Assembly: GCF_047528295.1 (NCBI RefSeq)
Contig: NZ_CP180001.1
Location: forward strand, 1,364,001-1,428,000
DNA from: Peptacetobacter sp900550335
GTDB lineage: Bacteria; Bacillota; Clostridia; Peptostreptococcales; Peptostreptococcaceae
DNA: 64,000 bases
Reading direction: 5' to 3'
Shown: piece by piece, positions 25,151 to 33,997 of the stretch
Position numbering within the stretch: the stretch's first letter is position 1
How the letters are laid out: every line of letters begins with the position of its first letter
Program-made: the position numbers and the translations under genes
Notes under the pieces: model-generated
The model's database searches: none
Seen by the model: the letters and a program-made list of their open reading frames with translations, nothing else
Told to the model about the DNA's origin: nothing

Positions 25151-27271
25151 TTATTCTATAGTTACTTTTATGTTGTTTATTTCTTCTGTTACAGGAAGTG
25201 TTGCATTTACAGAAGCATTGTCTATTTCAACTGAATAAGTTTTGTGTATTAAGCAGTTTACAGGGTCTTCTGTTGTTATAACAAGTGCAAGTCTATGACC
25301 AGGTTTGAAAGTATATCTATTTGGAGTTATATATATATTGTACTCATGGTATTCACCTTTTTTAAGTTCTATACTATTTACCGCAGTTTCTGGTTCATAC
25401 CCAGCTTCTGGATTGCAAAGGTCAGCATATGCACGACCTACTATACAGTAGTTTTTATTTGAAGTTTCATATTCGCAAAGATTAAATGCTGGTAAATCTC
25501 CACCATTTATTACTCCACCTTCTTTAACAGTTACAACAGGTATTACATTTCTTTCTGGATCTACAGCCTGGATAGAATCGAATTTTTCATCGCATATATC
25601 GTATAACATAGCAACTAACTTAACATCGTCCATTCTTCCAGTAACTTTAGAATTTCCAAGTTTCATAGTTAAAGAGTCTGCATTGTTTACATTTTCTGGA
25701 TTGAAGTCATTTTCTATGTCTCCATCTTTTAATGCAGCTTTTAGATTTAAGTGAACAGTTCCCTGTAGAGTAAATTCTTTATCAAGAGGAGCTGTTACAA
25801 AACGTTTATTCATATTTGAAGATTTTGAACTCATAGATTCGTCAAAGTTTTTAGCACATATATCTGCTTTTTCCCAGTCAGAATCTATTACAGATACACC
25901 TGATTCAGTACTTTCTAGTTTCATAGAGAATGCAGTTTCCCAAGAATCGCAAGTTTCCCATTTGTTCTGGTCGTAGTTTGTCTGAGCCAAAACTTCTGGC
26001 ATTTCTTCAACAGAATTATCTATATCATATAGATAGTGAGTTATCCATTTATTTACTATATCATCATAAAAGTTTCCGTCTATAAGTATTCCATATTTTC
26101 TACTTGGTAGAGTAGGAGTTATATGTGGTCCCTGATGAAGTATTGTTTTTACAGTCTGGCCAGATTTTTTATATGCTTTGTACATCATTTCAAAATGTTT
26201 TGTAAAGACATTTTCGTCTCTTAAACCTTGAACTATTAATGCACTACATTTTATTTTATCGTAATTTAGGCGATAGTTTCCAGCACCCCAGAATTCTTCG
26301 TTATAGTCAGAACCACAACTTAACTGCTGAAGGCTAAGCTCGTGGTGGAATGCAGCTATATCATCTAATTCTTTTTCAGATAAAGTTTCATCATGATATC
26401 TACTTGAGCAATAATAAGCAAGGAAACTATTTAATGCTTCCTGTGGCCAATAACGCTGAGAACCCTGCATATTCTGCTGGCTATACCAGTCAGCTATACC
26501 AGCAACTGGAACTATTGTTTTAAGCCCTTCAACACCTGTTGTTGCAACAGCAAAAGGCATAGTTCCTGTATAAGATATTCCTGTCATTGCTACATTTCCA
26601 TTTGTCCAATCGGCTTTTGTTTCTATTGTACCTTCTCTATCTGCATAAGCAACACGGTCTCCATGAAGCCATTCAATGATAGATTTGAAAGCATCTCTTT
26701 CAAATTCTGAACCAACAAAGTTGAATCCATCAGAACCAAGAGATCCAAATCCACCACTTGTTATTACAGCAAAACCGCGAACAAGGTAGTAGTTGAAGTT
26801 TTCAAGGTTAGAATATCCCATCTTGCCTTTACTTCCCTTATCTTCATAGTACCAATCAGATGCATTTGATTTTAGAGCAAGATCCATAGCACTTATAGAG
26901 CCTGTAGGTATACGTGCAGGAACTTCTTTTTTAAGATCTTCAAAGTCAAATTTTCTATATTCTTTTTCAGCAACTTCTTTCATATGGTCGTATGCGTCTG
27001 TGTTTATACCTGTACAGTATGGACTAGCTTCAAATAAAGATGCTGCTTTGTAGTTTCCTTCAACAGCACTTCTTGGGACCTGTATAAAAGTTTTTATAAG
27101 GTCTCTTTTTCCGTCTCCATCCATATCGTAATCTGATTCAACGTACACACAGTATCTCACTATTTCTGAAGTAGTTGGATCGTAATTTTCTCCTGTTTTC
27201 CCGTCTGTGAAAGGAAATACAGGATGAGCCATTCCGTTTTCAAATACTGGAACTTTACTGTAGTTAGTCAT
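25151..27271 (-). CDS. pepX: Xaa-Pro dipeptidyl-peptidase (S15 family)
   Basis: 706 residues of the peptidase S15 / X-Pro dipeptidase family, removing Xaa-Pro dipeptides from peptide N-termini. The catalytic serine lies in GISYTG (about residue 230), the acid region is LIVQGLRDENVF, and the catalytic His is in HQGPH; the C-terminal third is a jelly-roll-like beta domain. It is slightly shorter than lactobacillar PepX. No signal peptide, so cytoplasmic. Single gene with AAGGAGG ribosome-binding site. Two palindromic AACGTT motifs lie upstream, suggesting catabolite or LacI-type control. Confidence 0.9.
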   Translation of the reverse strand: MTNYSKVPVFENGMAHPVFPFTDGKTGENYDPTTSEIVRYCVYVESDYDMDGDGKRDLIKTFIQVPRSAVEGNYKAASLFEASPYCTGINTDAYDHMKEVAEKEYRKFDFEDLKKEVPARIPTGSISAMDLALKSNASDWYYEDKGSKGKMGYSNLENFNYYLVRGFAVITSGGFGSLGSDGFNFVGSEFERDAFKSIIEWLHGDRVAYADREGTIETKADWTNGNVAMTGISYTGTMPFAVATTGVEGLKTIVPVAGIADWYSQQNMQGSQRYWPQEALNSFLAYYCSSRYHDETLSEKELDDIAAFHHELSLQQLSCGSDYNEEFWGAGNYRLNYDKIKCSALIVQGLRDENVFTKHFEMMYKAYKKSGQTVKTILHQGPHITPTLPSRKYGILIDGNFYDDIVNKWITHYLYDIDNSVEEMPEVLAQTNYDQNKWETCDSWETAFSMKLESTESGVSVIDSDWEKADICAKNFDESMSSKSSNMNKRFVTAPLDKEFTLQGTVHLNLKAALKDGDIENDFNPENVNNADSLTMKLGNSKVTGRMDDVKLVAMLYDICDEKFDSIQAVDPERNVIPVVTVKEGGVINGGDLPAFNLCEYETSNKNYCIVGRAYADLCNPEAGYEPETAVNSIELKKGEYHEYNIYITPNRYTFKPGHRLALVITTEDPVNCLIHKTYSVEIDNASVNATLPVTEEINNIKVTIE

Positions 27272-27313
27272 AACTTTTCCTCCTTAATAATAAAAATCCC
27301 TATTTAAAATGTT

Positions 27314-27361
27314 GAAACGTTTCTAAAATTATTAATTTATGGAAAATTATAAAAACGTTTA
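27314..27361 (-). promoter_or_regulatory. Two AACGTT palindromes upstream of pepX
   Basis: GAAACGTTTC (27314-27323) and AAACGTTT (27353-27360), centres about 38 bp apart, lie 43-90 bp upstream of the pepX start. They resemble cre/LacI-family half-palindromes, but neither is a full cre match. Spacing suggests cooperative binding of one regulator. Confidence 0.5.
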
Positions 27362-27601
27362 CAAAGATAGTATAGGTATTATATAAAAAATAGTCAACAT
27401 TATAAAGATATGTCTATAATGCTAAACATTTTATTAAAATAAATCTATAGCAATGAATACTTTATTTAAAGAAATTTGGTTGTCTGAAAAAAGGAAAAAG
27501 AATTTATTTATAAAGAATAATATATTTTATTGACAAAAAAATTTTTTAGAAAAATATTTTTGATAAATAAATTATTTTTAATTGAGAATAAAAAGTAAAG
27601 A
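27362..27601 (-). other. AT-rich non-coding region upstream of pepX
   Basis: About 240 bp without an ORF. A/T-run rich, possibly an UP-element or the remaining promoter region of pepX. Nothing else seen. Confidence 0.3.
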
Positions 27602-27638
27602 AAAAATAAAAAAAGTACCATCAAAAAATGGTACTTTG
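27602..27638 (-). terminator. Terminator downstream of the 61-residue gene
   Basis: AAAGTACCAT / ATGGTACTTT inverted repeat; on the minus strand it is followed by TTTTTTTATTTT. Confidence 0.85.
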
Positions 27639-27724
27639 AAAAAGTCTATTTAATTTTAAATGATTTTATTTTGTCTATTATTGTATGCATATTAATACGT
27701 AGCATAAAATGAATCCGAGTGTAT

Positions 27725-27910
27725 CTATTTTAAATCTGAATTTATTCCTACAATATATTTTTCATTTACAACGTAAAGTTTGAATTTATGCACAATTACA
27801 ATATCTTCGAGATTTTCTAAAACACTTACAACACGGACACACTTGCCTCTTATTTCGGTAGGTAAATCCAACGAATTTTCTAAATTAATATAATCGTCAT
27901 ACTGATACAT
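27725..27910 (-). CDS. Small hypothetical protein (61 residues)
   Basis: A short gene with ribosome-binding site AGGGGATG 7 nt before its ATG, its own terminator downstream, and a TATAAT-like -10 upstream (27943-27948 on the minus strand). The product is a hydrophilic alpha/beta-like protein with a GKCVRVVSVLENLEDIVIV strand region. No family recognised. Flanking transcription signals argue it is a real small gene and not a shadow. Confidence 0.65.
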   Translation of the reverse strand: MYQYDDYINLENSLDLPTEIRGKCVRVVSVLENLEDIVIVHKFKLYVVNEKYIVGINSDLK

Positions 27911-28118
27911 AAAATCATCCCCTATATTTATAATGTAAGTTAATTATACTACAAAAAAAAGTTAATTTCTATAACTAAATTATCTATTTTCAACTGAGAG
28001 AGTTACAAATTGGTGAAAAATCTTTTGTTTAATACATATGTAGATGATTTTGTAGTATAATATAATAAGTTGTGTGATTGAGTAATATTTATTGGTATAT
28101 TTTTAAAGGAGGACTAAA

Positions 28119-29003
28119 ATGACTGATAATAAAGAAACAAAAAAATCGACTTCACAGAATAAAAAGAAGTCAGCTGCAAAAGTAGCAAAAAGAAGAAAAA
28201 AGAAACAACAGCAGAGAATTATAATAATAGGAGCAGTTGTTTTAATAGTTGCAGTTTGTGCGGTACTATTCAATGTACTTGCTGGTAATAAAGCTTATGA
28301 CAAATCAAATCCAAGAAATGCGGATTTAACTGCAACAACAATTACAGAAATGGTTGAAAATACTTCAAAAGAAGCAGAAAAAGGACCTGAAAAAACATCA
28401 GGAAAGACAGTATATATAACAATAGATGATGGACCATCAAAATATACTGATCAGATGTTAAAAATACTTGAAAAGTATAATGCAAAAGCTACATTCTTCA
28501 TGATAGATGGAAATATGAAAGCATATCCACAGCAGGTTAAAAATGTAGCAAATAGCACAAGTACAGCTGGATTCCACAGTGTTACACACGATGTAAAACA
28601 GCTATATAAAGCTCCAGATGCGGCTAAAAAAGAATTTGACCAGTGTTCTAAGACTTATACAGATATAACTGGTAAAAAATCAAAAGTAATAAGAATACCA
28701 TTTGGTAGTAAACCTTATACTACAAAAGCTTCATATGATAATATGGTGGCAGCTGGATACAAAATATGGGACTGGAATGTCGATACTAATGACTGGAGAG
28801 GAAATTCAGCACGGATAATGAACGTAGTAAAAACTTATGGAAATGGACATAATGTAATAATATTAATGCATGAAAAACCACAGACAATAGAAGCATTTGA
28901 TGCATTAGTAAAATATTATGCTGATAATGGATACGAATTTGCAGCAGTAGGACAGAATGAAAAACCTAGAAACTTCTGGTTACAGAATCTAAGTTTAAAC
29001 TAA
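28119..29003 (+). CDS. Polysaccharide deacetylase (membrane-anchored, PgdA-like)
   Basis: 294 residues: a basic Lys/Arg-rich cytoplasmic N-terminus (1-32), a single membrane anchor (about 33-53), and an extracellular NodB domain (about 95-285). Catalytic motifs are visible: ITIDDGPS (motif 1, with the metal Asp pair), HSVTHD (motif 2, two metal His), RIPFGS (motif 3), WNVDTNDW (motif 4) and ILMHE (motif 5). Family members remove acetyl groups from peptidoglycan GlcNAc and confer lysozyme resistance. It is the first gene of a cluster with prsA 12 nt downstream, indicating an envelope operon. Confidence 0.92.
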   Translation: MTDNKETKKSTSQNKKKSAAKVAKRRKKKQQQRIIIIGAVVLIVAVCAVLFNVLAGNKAYDKSNPRNADLTATTITEMVENTSKEAEKGPEKTSGKTVYITIDDGPSKYTDQMLKILEKYNAKATFFMIDGNMKAYPQQVKNVANSTSTAGFHSVTHDVKQLYKAPDAAKKEFDQCSKTYTDITGKKSKVIRIPFGSKPYTTKASYDNMVAAGYKIWDWNVDTNDWRGNSARIMNVVKTYGNGHNVIILMHEKPQTIEAFDALVKYYADNGYEFAAVGQNEKPRNFWLQNLSLN

Positions 29004-29015
29004 GGAGGAAGAAAT

Positions 29016-29963
29016 ATGTTTAAAAAGAAATTAGCAATAGCTTTAAGTATGGTGGCAGTTCTTTCTCTGACAGCTTGTTCAAAGGGAACTGTGGCTAAAG
29101 TAAATGACACAGAAATAACATCAGAAGATTTAAGAGTAGCAGAAGCTATATTATCTTCTGTTAACGAATATAAAACAGGAAAAAGTGCAGAAGACATGTC
29201 TAAGGACGAACAGAAAGAATTAGAAAGCATAGCAGCGACTTTCCTTGTAGATAGTGAAGTAGTTTATCAGAAAGCAATAGCAGATGGAATAACTGTAAAA
29301 GCTGAAGATAATGACAGTAGAACATCAGAGTTAAAAGCTGCATTAGAAGAAAACCCAACATTTAAAAAAGATTTAGAAGATAAAGGTGTTACACAGGAAG
29401 CTTTAGAAAACTTTATAGCAAAAGATAATGTTATAAACGCATACAGAGATGCTTTCGATGAAAAACAGACTGTATCAGATGCAGAAATACGGTCTTACTA
29501 TGAAAAACACAGAGAAGAATTTAAAGAAGACATGGTAGATGCATCACATATATTATTTGCTACAGTAGATAGAAATTTAAATGCTGTATCAGATGATAAA
29601 AAAGAAGAAATTAAAAAGAAAGCAGAAGAAGTTCAGACAAAAGCAGCATCAGGAGAAGATTTTGCAGAACTTGCTAAAAAATACTCAGATGACAAAAAAA
29701 CTGGTGAAAAAGGTGGAGCATTAGGATTCTTCACTAAAGATGCAAAAGATGCACTATTCACAAGAGAAGTATTTAAACTTAAAAAAGGTGATGTATCTAA
29801 GTTAATACATACTAACAAAGGATACGAAATAGTTAAGATAAACGATATAAAATCTGAAATAAAAGCACTAGAAAAATGTAAAGAAGAAATAAAACAGAAA
29901 ATACTTGATGAAAAGTATGTAAAACATGTAGAAGAACTTGTAGAACAAGCTGAAGTAAAATAA
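29016..29963 (+). CDS. prsA: PrsA-like foldase lipoprotein (parvulin peptidyl-prolyl isomerase)
   Basis: 315 residues. A lipoprotein signal with lipobox LTAC (Cys21) anchors it on the outer face of the membrane. A SurA-N-like helical region (~30-170) is followed by a parvulin domain (~170-275) with DASHILF, DFAELAKKYSDDKKTGEKGG and GFFTKD. PrsA assists folding of secreted proteins. AAGGAGG precedes the ATG; it is 12 nt downstream of the deacetylase, so the two are very likely cotranscribed. Length is typical. Confidence 0.93.
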   Translation: MFKKKLAIALSMVAVLSLTACSKGTVAKVNDTEITSEDLRVAEAILSSVNEYKTGKSAEDMSKDEQKELESIAATFLVDSEVVYQKAIADGITVKAEDNDSRTSELKAALEENPTFKKDLEDKGVTQEALENFIAKDNVINAYRDAFDEKQTVSDAEIRSYYEKHREEFKEDMVDASHILFATVDRNLNAVSDDKKEEIKKKAEEVQTKAASGEDFAELAKKYSDDKKTGEKGGALGFFTKDAKDALFTREVFKLKKGDVSKLIHTNKGYEIVKINDIKSEIKALEKCKEEIKQKILDEKYVKHVEELVEQAEVK

Positions 29964-29994
29964 AAGGATTAGACTGTTAAGAAGGTGTATAAGA

Positions 29995-30921
29995 GTGAAA
30001 TGTAGAGAGTTCAGATTCGAAGGAGCAGATGGGAAAGAAATATCTGCTATTAGATGGGAAAATGAGGACGAATACAAGATAAAAGGAATTGTCCAAATTT
30101 CTCATGGAATGGCTGAGAATGCAAGAAGATATGAACGTTTTGCGGAAAAGCTTACAAAATCTGGATATATAGTGTATATAAATGACCATAGAGGTCATGG
30201 TGAAAGTGAAAAATGCCTTGAGGACTTAGGTTATCTTGCTGAAAATGACGGATTTGATGTACTTGTAAAAGATATGAAGATTCTTACGGATATTATAAAA
30301 AGTGAAAATCAAGGGATTCCTGTTTATCTTTTCGGACATAGTATGGGTTCATTTGCATCACAGAAATATCTTATAGATTATGCAGATTCTGTAAATGCAA
30401 TAATTCTTTCTGGATCTTGTGGAGACTTTGGATCTGTCTTGAAATTAGCAACACCTGTTATCTCATGTGTAGAATTAGTACATGGGGATAGACATAGAAG
30501 TAAATTTTTGGATAAGTTGATTTTTGGTGGAAATAATAGACAATTTAAAAATCCTAGAACAGATTTTGATTGGCTTTCAAGAGATGAAAAAGAAGTAGAC
30601 AAATATATAGCAGACGACAAGTGTGGTTTTATATGTACGACTGGATTCTACAGAGATTTTATAAAAGGTCTAAAGTATATTGAAAATAAAAGAAACTTAT
30701 TAAAATTGACTAATCATGTTCCTGTTTTAATAATATCTGGAGAAAAAGATCCAGTTGGAAAAAATGGAAAAGGTGTAAAAAACCTATACGACAGATATAT
30801 AAAATACGGACTAAAAGATGTTTCTATGAAACTCTATAAAGATGCTAGACATGAAATATTGAATGAAATTAACAGAGATGAAGTTATGCAGGATATTGTA
30901 GAATGGCTTGGCACAAAATAA
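29995..30921 (+). CDS. Alpha/beta hydrolase (monoacylglycerol lipase / lysophospholipase-like)
   Basis: 308 residues, Hydrolase_4 type. HGMAENARRYERFAEKL and DHRGHGES are family stretches; the nucleophile elbow is GHSMGSF (Ser near residue 117), the acid is in ISGEKDPVG and the His in DARHE near residue 285. It probably hydrolyses monoacylglycerols or lysophospholipids; the substrate is not determinable. GTG start at 29995 with GAAGGTG upstream. It is 31 nt after prsA and ends at a terminator, so may be third in that operon. Confidence 0.88.
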   Translation: MKCREFRFEGADGKEISAIRWENEDEYKIKGIVQISHGMAENARRYERFAEKLTKSGYIVYINDHRGHGESEKCLEDLGYLAENDGFDVLVKDMKILTDIIKSENQGIPVYLFGHSMGSFASQKYLIDYADSVNAIILSGSCGDFGSVLKLATPVISCVELVHGDRHRSKFLDKLIFGGNNRQFKNPRTDFDWLSRDEKEVDKYIADDKCGFICTTGFYRDFIKGLKYIENKRNLLKLTNHVPVLIISGEKDPVGKNGKGVKNLYDRYIKYGLKDVSMKLYKDARHEILNEINRDEVMQDIVEWLGTK

Positions 30922-30958
30922 ATTAATAAATATAATACTTTTTAAAAGTTGTTGATAG

Positions 30959-31002
30959 AAAATATTGCATCCAGCTAAAATAGTTTGGGTGCAATATTTT
31001 TT
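30959..31002 (+). terminator. Terminator after the hydrolase gene
   Basis: AAAATATTGCATCCA pairs with TGGGTGCAATATTTT, followed by T residues. Confidence 0.88.
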
Positions 31003-31116
31003 TACATAGATTTAAATGTTATAAAGTATTATAATTAGATTATATGAAAAATAAAGAATCAAGAAAGTAAACTTATAAAAATATTAGAAATTGATAAGTA
31101 TTGAAAGGAATATAAA

Positions 31117-32484
31117 ATGGGACTAAAAGAATTTGAATTTATTGATAAAGCTGTGGATATATTAGATGGGATGACTCCTATGCTTGTGGATATAGCCGAT
31201 GAGATAGAAACATATTTTGAAAAAGTTCTGCAAGAAAAGGAGCAAGAATATATAAGTATGTCTTCTAGGGTAAAATCTGAGTCTAGCTTAAGAGAAAAAA
31301 TAATAAGAAATAGATACTTAGTTAGATTTGATGAAGCATCAGAAATGATGGATTTTTTACCAGACTTGATAGGGATAAGAATAGAGTGTAGATTTATTGA
31401 AGAAGAAAATAAGGTCTATAGAGCTCTTAGAAGACATTTTAATAAGACAGACGATAAAATATACTACTACAATAAAGCAAATAAGAATATACAGCTTAAA
31501 ATGTCTGAAAAACAGCCTAGCAGACAAAAGAATGGGTTTGAAATTTATAAAATAGATGGTATATATAAAATATTAAATAGAAATATAAACTTCGAGCTTC
31601 AAATAAAATCAATGGTAAATGTATTCTGGGGAGAAATCGAGCATAAGGTAATATACAAAAATAATACATATCTTCTTCAGGATGGATTTATAAAAGATAT
31701 GATGAAAACTATAAAACAAAATCTTACAATGATAGATAAGCAGCTACTTAGTCTTTATAAAACATTCCATACACCACATGTATTTAACCGGGATATAAGT
31801 AGAAGTGAGATAGAAAAATTATTTGCAAAATTTGTATACGATATATTCTCACAAAAGATGTTACAGAGTATAGGGTTTATAGTTGACTTTAAAAAGCCTT
31901 GTGAAACTATAATAAGCTATTCTCTGGATAAAGTAGAATCTGAGGAAAAAATTCCAGAATATATGCTAAGTGAATTTAGTATGTTTGGCCAGATAGTGAC
32001 TAAGGATATAGATTTTAATTCTGAGATAGAATTTGAAAGAGAGCCTGTTTTTAGAAGAGCATTTGGTGAAAGACTTGGTGCAATGTTTAGAAAAAGACTT
32101 AATACAGAGTTCCCATGGAATTTATTCTTTAGAATATTATTTGAAATAGAGCCATGTAGTAATACAGGAGACTTTGAAAACTTTATCTACTATATAAGAG
32201 ATACTGTTTTAGGAAGTGAGTCAAGAAGTCAATTAAAAGAAAAATTTGGAAGAGAAGAAGGAAACAAAATAATAGATGATATATACGATGTAATAGGCGA
32301 TTTCTTTGAAGAGGTTACAGGAATAGAGATACTTTATAAACAGAACCTTGAAAAAATAGCAGCCACTACAGATGATACAGTTATTTATATATGTGAAAAT
32401 TATGATAGCTGCGAGGAATTTGAAAATGGTATAGGGGAATTTGAATCGTTATTTAGTGAAAAATTAAGAGATATTCTTGAATAG
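31117..32484 (+). CDS. RelA/SpoT-domain protein, (p)ppGpp synthetase-like
   Basis: 455 residues. Residues ~15-200 are a RelA/SpoT synthetase domain: SSRVKSESSLREKI is the G-loop, DLIGIRIECRF contains the metal-site Asp, and FELQIKSMVNVFWGEIEHKVIY is the C-terminal family stretch. The region that normally reads NGYxSxH is NGFEIYKIDG here, an unusual substitution. The remaining ~250 residues form an extra helical domain with no TGS, ACT or HD domain, so it is longer than small alarmone synthetases (about 200-260) and different from long RSH enzymes. It may make (p)ppGpp or act on a different nucleotide or RNA substrate. It is a single gene with weak AAAGGA ribosome-binding site. Confidence 0.82.
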   Translation: MGLKEFEFIDKAVDILDGMTPMLVDIADEIETYFEKVLQEKEQEYISMSSRVKSESSLREKIIRNRYLVRFDEASEMMDFLPDLIGIRIECRFIEEENKVYRALRRHFNKTDDKIYYYNKANKNIQLKMSEKQPSRQKNGFEIYKIDGIYKILNRNINFELQIKSMVNVFWGEIEHKVIYKNNTYLLQDGFIKDMMKTIKQNLTMIDKQLLSLYKTFHTPHVFNRDISRSEIEKLFAKFVYDIFSQKMLQSIGFIVDFKKPCETIISYSLDKVESEEKIPEYMLSEFSMFGQIVTKDIDFNSEIEFEREPVFRRAFGERLGAMFRKRLNTEFPWNLFFRILFEIEPCSNTGDFENFIYYIRDTVLGSESRSQLKEKFGREEGNKIIDDIYDVIGDFFEEVTGIEILYKQNLEKIAATTDDTVIYICENYDSCEEFENGIGEFESLFSEKLRDILE

Positions 32485-32608
32485 AATTATATGATATAAT
32501 TAAAAAAGTGACAAAATAAATAAAATTTAAAAATAATATAAATATAATAACAAAATATAATATAAATTAATATAAATAAAAAGCGATAAAGTAATCAGGA
32601 GAGTAAAA

Positions 32609-32698
32609 ATGAAAATAAATAGATTTGTTGTATTGTACCATAAAAATTGCATATATTTTGAAGAGTATCAGAAAATAGACAATTCAATTTTAGGATAA
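32609..32698 (+). CDS. 29-residue ORF directly before the MoaA-like gene
   Basis: ATG at 32609 behind CAGGAGAG; TAA at 32696-32698, six nucleotides before the ATG of the radical SAM gene, which has no good ribosome-binding site of its own. The peptide (starts MKINRFVVLYH, one Cys, two or three Tyr) is not recognised. It is likely a translated upstream ORF that couples translation of the next gene; a substrate-peptide role is possible but unsupported. Confidence 0.5.
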   Translation: MKINRFVVLYHKNCIYFEEYQKIDNSILG

Positions 32699-32704
32699 AA
32701 AAGT

Positions 32705-33658
32705 ATGTTGGATAGATACGGTAGAGTAATAGATTACCTTAGAATAGCTATAACTGATAGATGCAATTTACAATGTGTATACTGTAAATCATCAGATACA
32801 AAATACAGACCTGATTACATAAACGATAAACTAAAGCCAGAAGACATTAAATTTTTAATAAAGGCATTTGCAGAAAATGGTATAAGAAAGATAAAATTTG
32901 TAGGAGGTGGAGGAGAGCCCACACTTCATCCTAATTTGCCTGAATTTATAAAATGCGCAAAAGACTGTGGGATAAGGGATATTTCTCTGACTACAAATGG
33001 AACAACTTTAGCTAGAAATGCAATTGTATTAAAAGAAGCAGGACTTACAAGTGTAAATGTAAGTATAGATTCTTTAAAGCAGTATAAATACAGAGCTGTT
33101 ACACGAAATGGAAACCTAAATGAAGTATTAACAGGGATAGATTCGTGTTTACATCTTGGTATGAAGGTAAAGATAAATTGTGTAGCTATAAATGATTTTA
33201 ATGATAATGAGCTTATAGACTTTATACAAATATCTAGAAGGATACCAGTTGATGTGAGATTTATAGAGCTTATGCCGTTTGGAGAAGCAAAGGCGATATA
33301 CGATAGAGGTCATTATGACATAAAAGAGACGATAGAATCTCTTCCTGGTATAAGAATGATTGAAAATAAGGATAAAGGCAGTATTGCAAGTTATTATAAA
33401 GTAAAGGGATCTAAAGGTAGAATAGGTGTAATGACACCATTAAAATGCTCTTTTTGTAATAAATGCGATAAAATAAATGTAACTGCGGATGGTATGATGA
33501 GGCTTTGTACATATTCAAAAAATGAGATTGATTTAAAGCCTTATTTAAACAAGCCATATCTTTTCAATGAGACAATAAAATCATTTATATGGGCAAAACC
33601 TAGACACAACACTTTAATAAAAAGACAATTTGTAAAAAATGATTTAAAAACAAAATAA
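32705..33658 (+). CDS. MoaA-like radical SAM protein
   Basis: 317 residues. The radical SAM cluster is C20-x3-C24-x2-C27 in TDRCNLQCVYC; the usual GGEP appears as FVGGGGEPTLHP. A C-terminal cluster motif CSFCNKCDKINVTADGMMRLC matches MoaA, which cyclises GTP for molybdenum cofactor synthesis. However, MoaA needs a C-terminal Gly-Gly tail for activity, and this protein ends in LKTK. No other moa or mob genes are visible. It is therefore either a diverged MoaA or a paralog with another substrate. Translation is probably coupled to the 29-codon ORF upstream. Confidence 0.85.
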   Translation: MLDRYGRVIDYLRIAITDRCNLQCVYCKSSDTKYRPDYINDKLKPEDIKFLIKAFAENGIRKIKFVGGGGEPTLHPNLPEFIKCAKDCGIRDISLTTNGTTLARNAIVLKEAGLTSVNVSIDSLKQYKYRAVTRNGNLNEVLTGIDSCLHLGMKVKINCVAINDFNDNELIDFIQISRRIPVDVRFIELMPFGEAKAIYDRGHYDIKETIESLPGIRMIENKDKGSIASYYKVKGSKGRIGVMTPLKCSFCNKCDKINVTADGMMRLCTYSKNEIDLKPYLNKPYLFNETIKSFIWAKPRHNTLIKRQFVKNDLKTK

Positions 33659-33677
33659 TTTAAATTATAAAAGTAAT

Positions 33678-33710
33678 AGACACTTATCTAAAGGGTAGGT
33701 GTCTTTTTTA
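33678..33710 (+). terminator. Terminator after the MoaA-like gene
   Basis: GACACTTATC pairs with GGTAGGTGTC, followed by a T-run. Confidence 0.85.
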
Positions 33711-33997
33711 TGCAATTTTTTATGTAATTCTAATAAATTTATAATAAAAAATGGATTTATAAGATAAGCAGAAGCTAGTAAAAACAACAGATACAAGAGT
33801 TATTGATAAAAGAATAAAGAAAATGATAAATAAATGATATTAATTATCAAATAAAAGCTTGATTTATATTTACTCGTGTAGTAATATAATAAACATAGAG
33901 AACAATAACGATAATCAATATCAATAAATGAAGCAAATATAAAAATTTAAAGTAAGAAAAAGATATAAATAATTGATGCAGAGAGGAGAATAATAAA
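33711..33997 (+). other. AT-rich non-coding region before the DUF3793 gene
   Basis: About 290 bp, no ORF with a ribosome-binding site. The stretch TAGTAATATAATAAAC (near 33885) contains a -10-like TATAAT; GATAACGATAATCAATATC-like repeats near 33906 could be metal-regulator binding sites, given the iron/redox genes downstream. Both are weak. Confidence 0.3.

Noticed and set aside
25151..27271. Cocaine esterase-like or acylase member of the S15 superfamily
   Set aside because: Length, motif arrangement and C-terminal beta domain fit X-Pro peptidases better, although a related hydrolase cannot be fully excluded.
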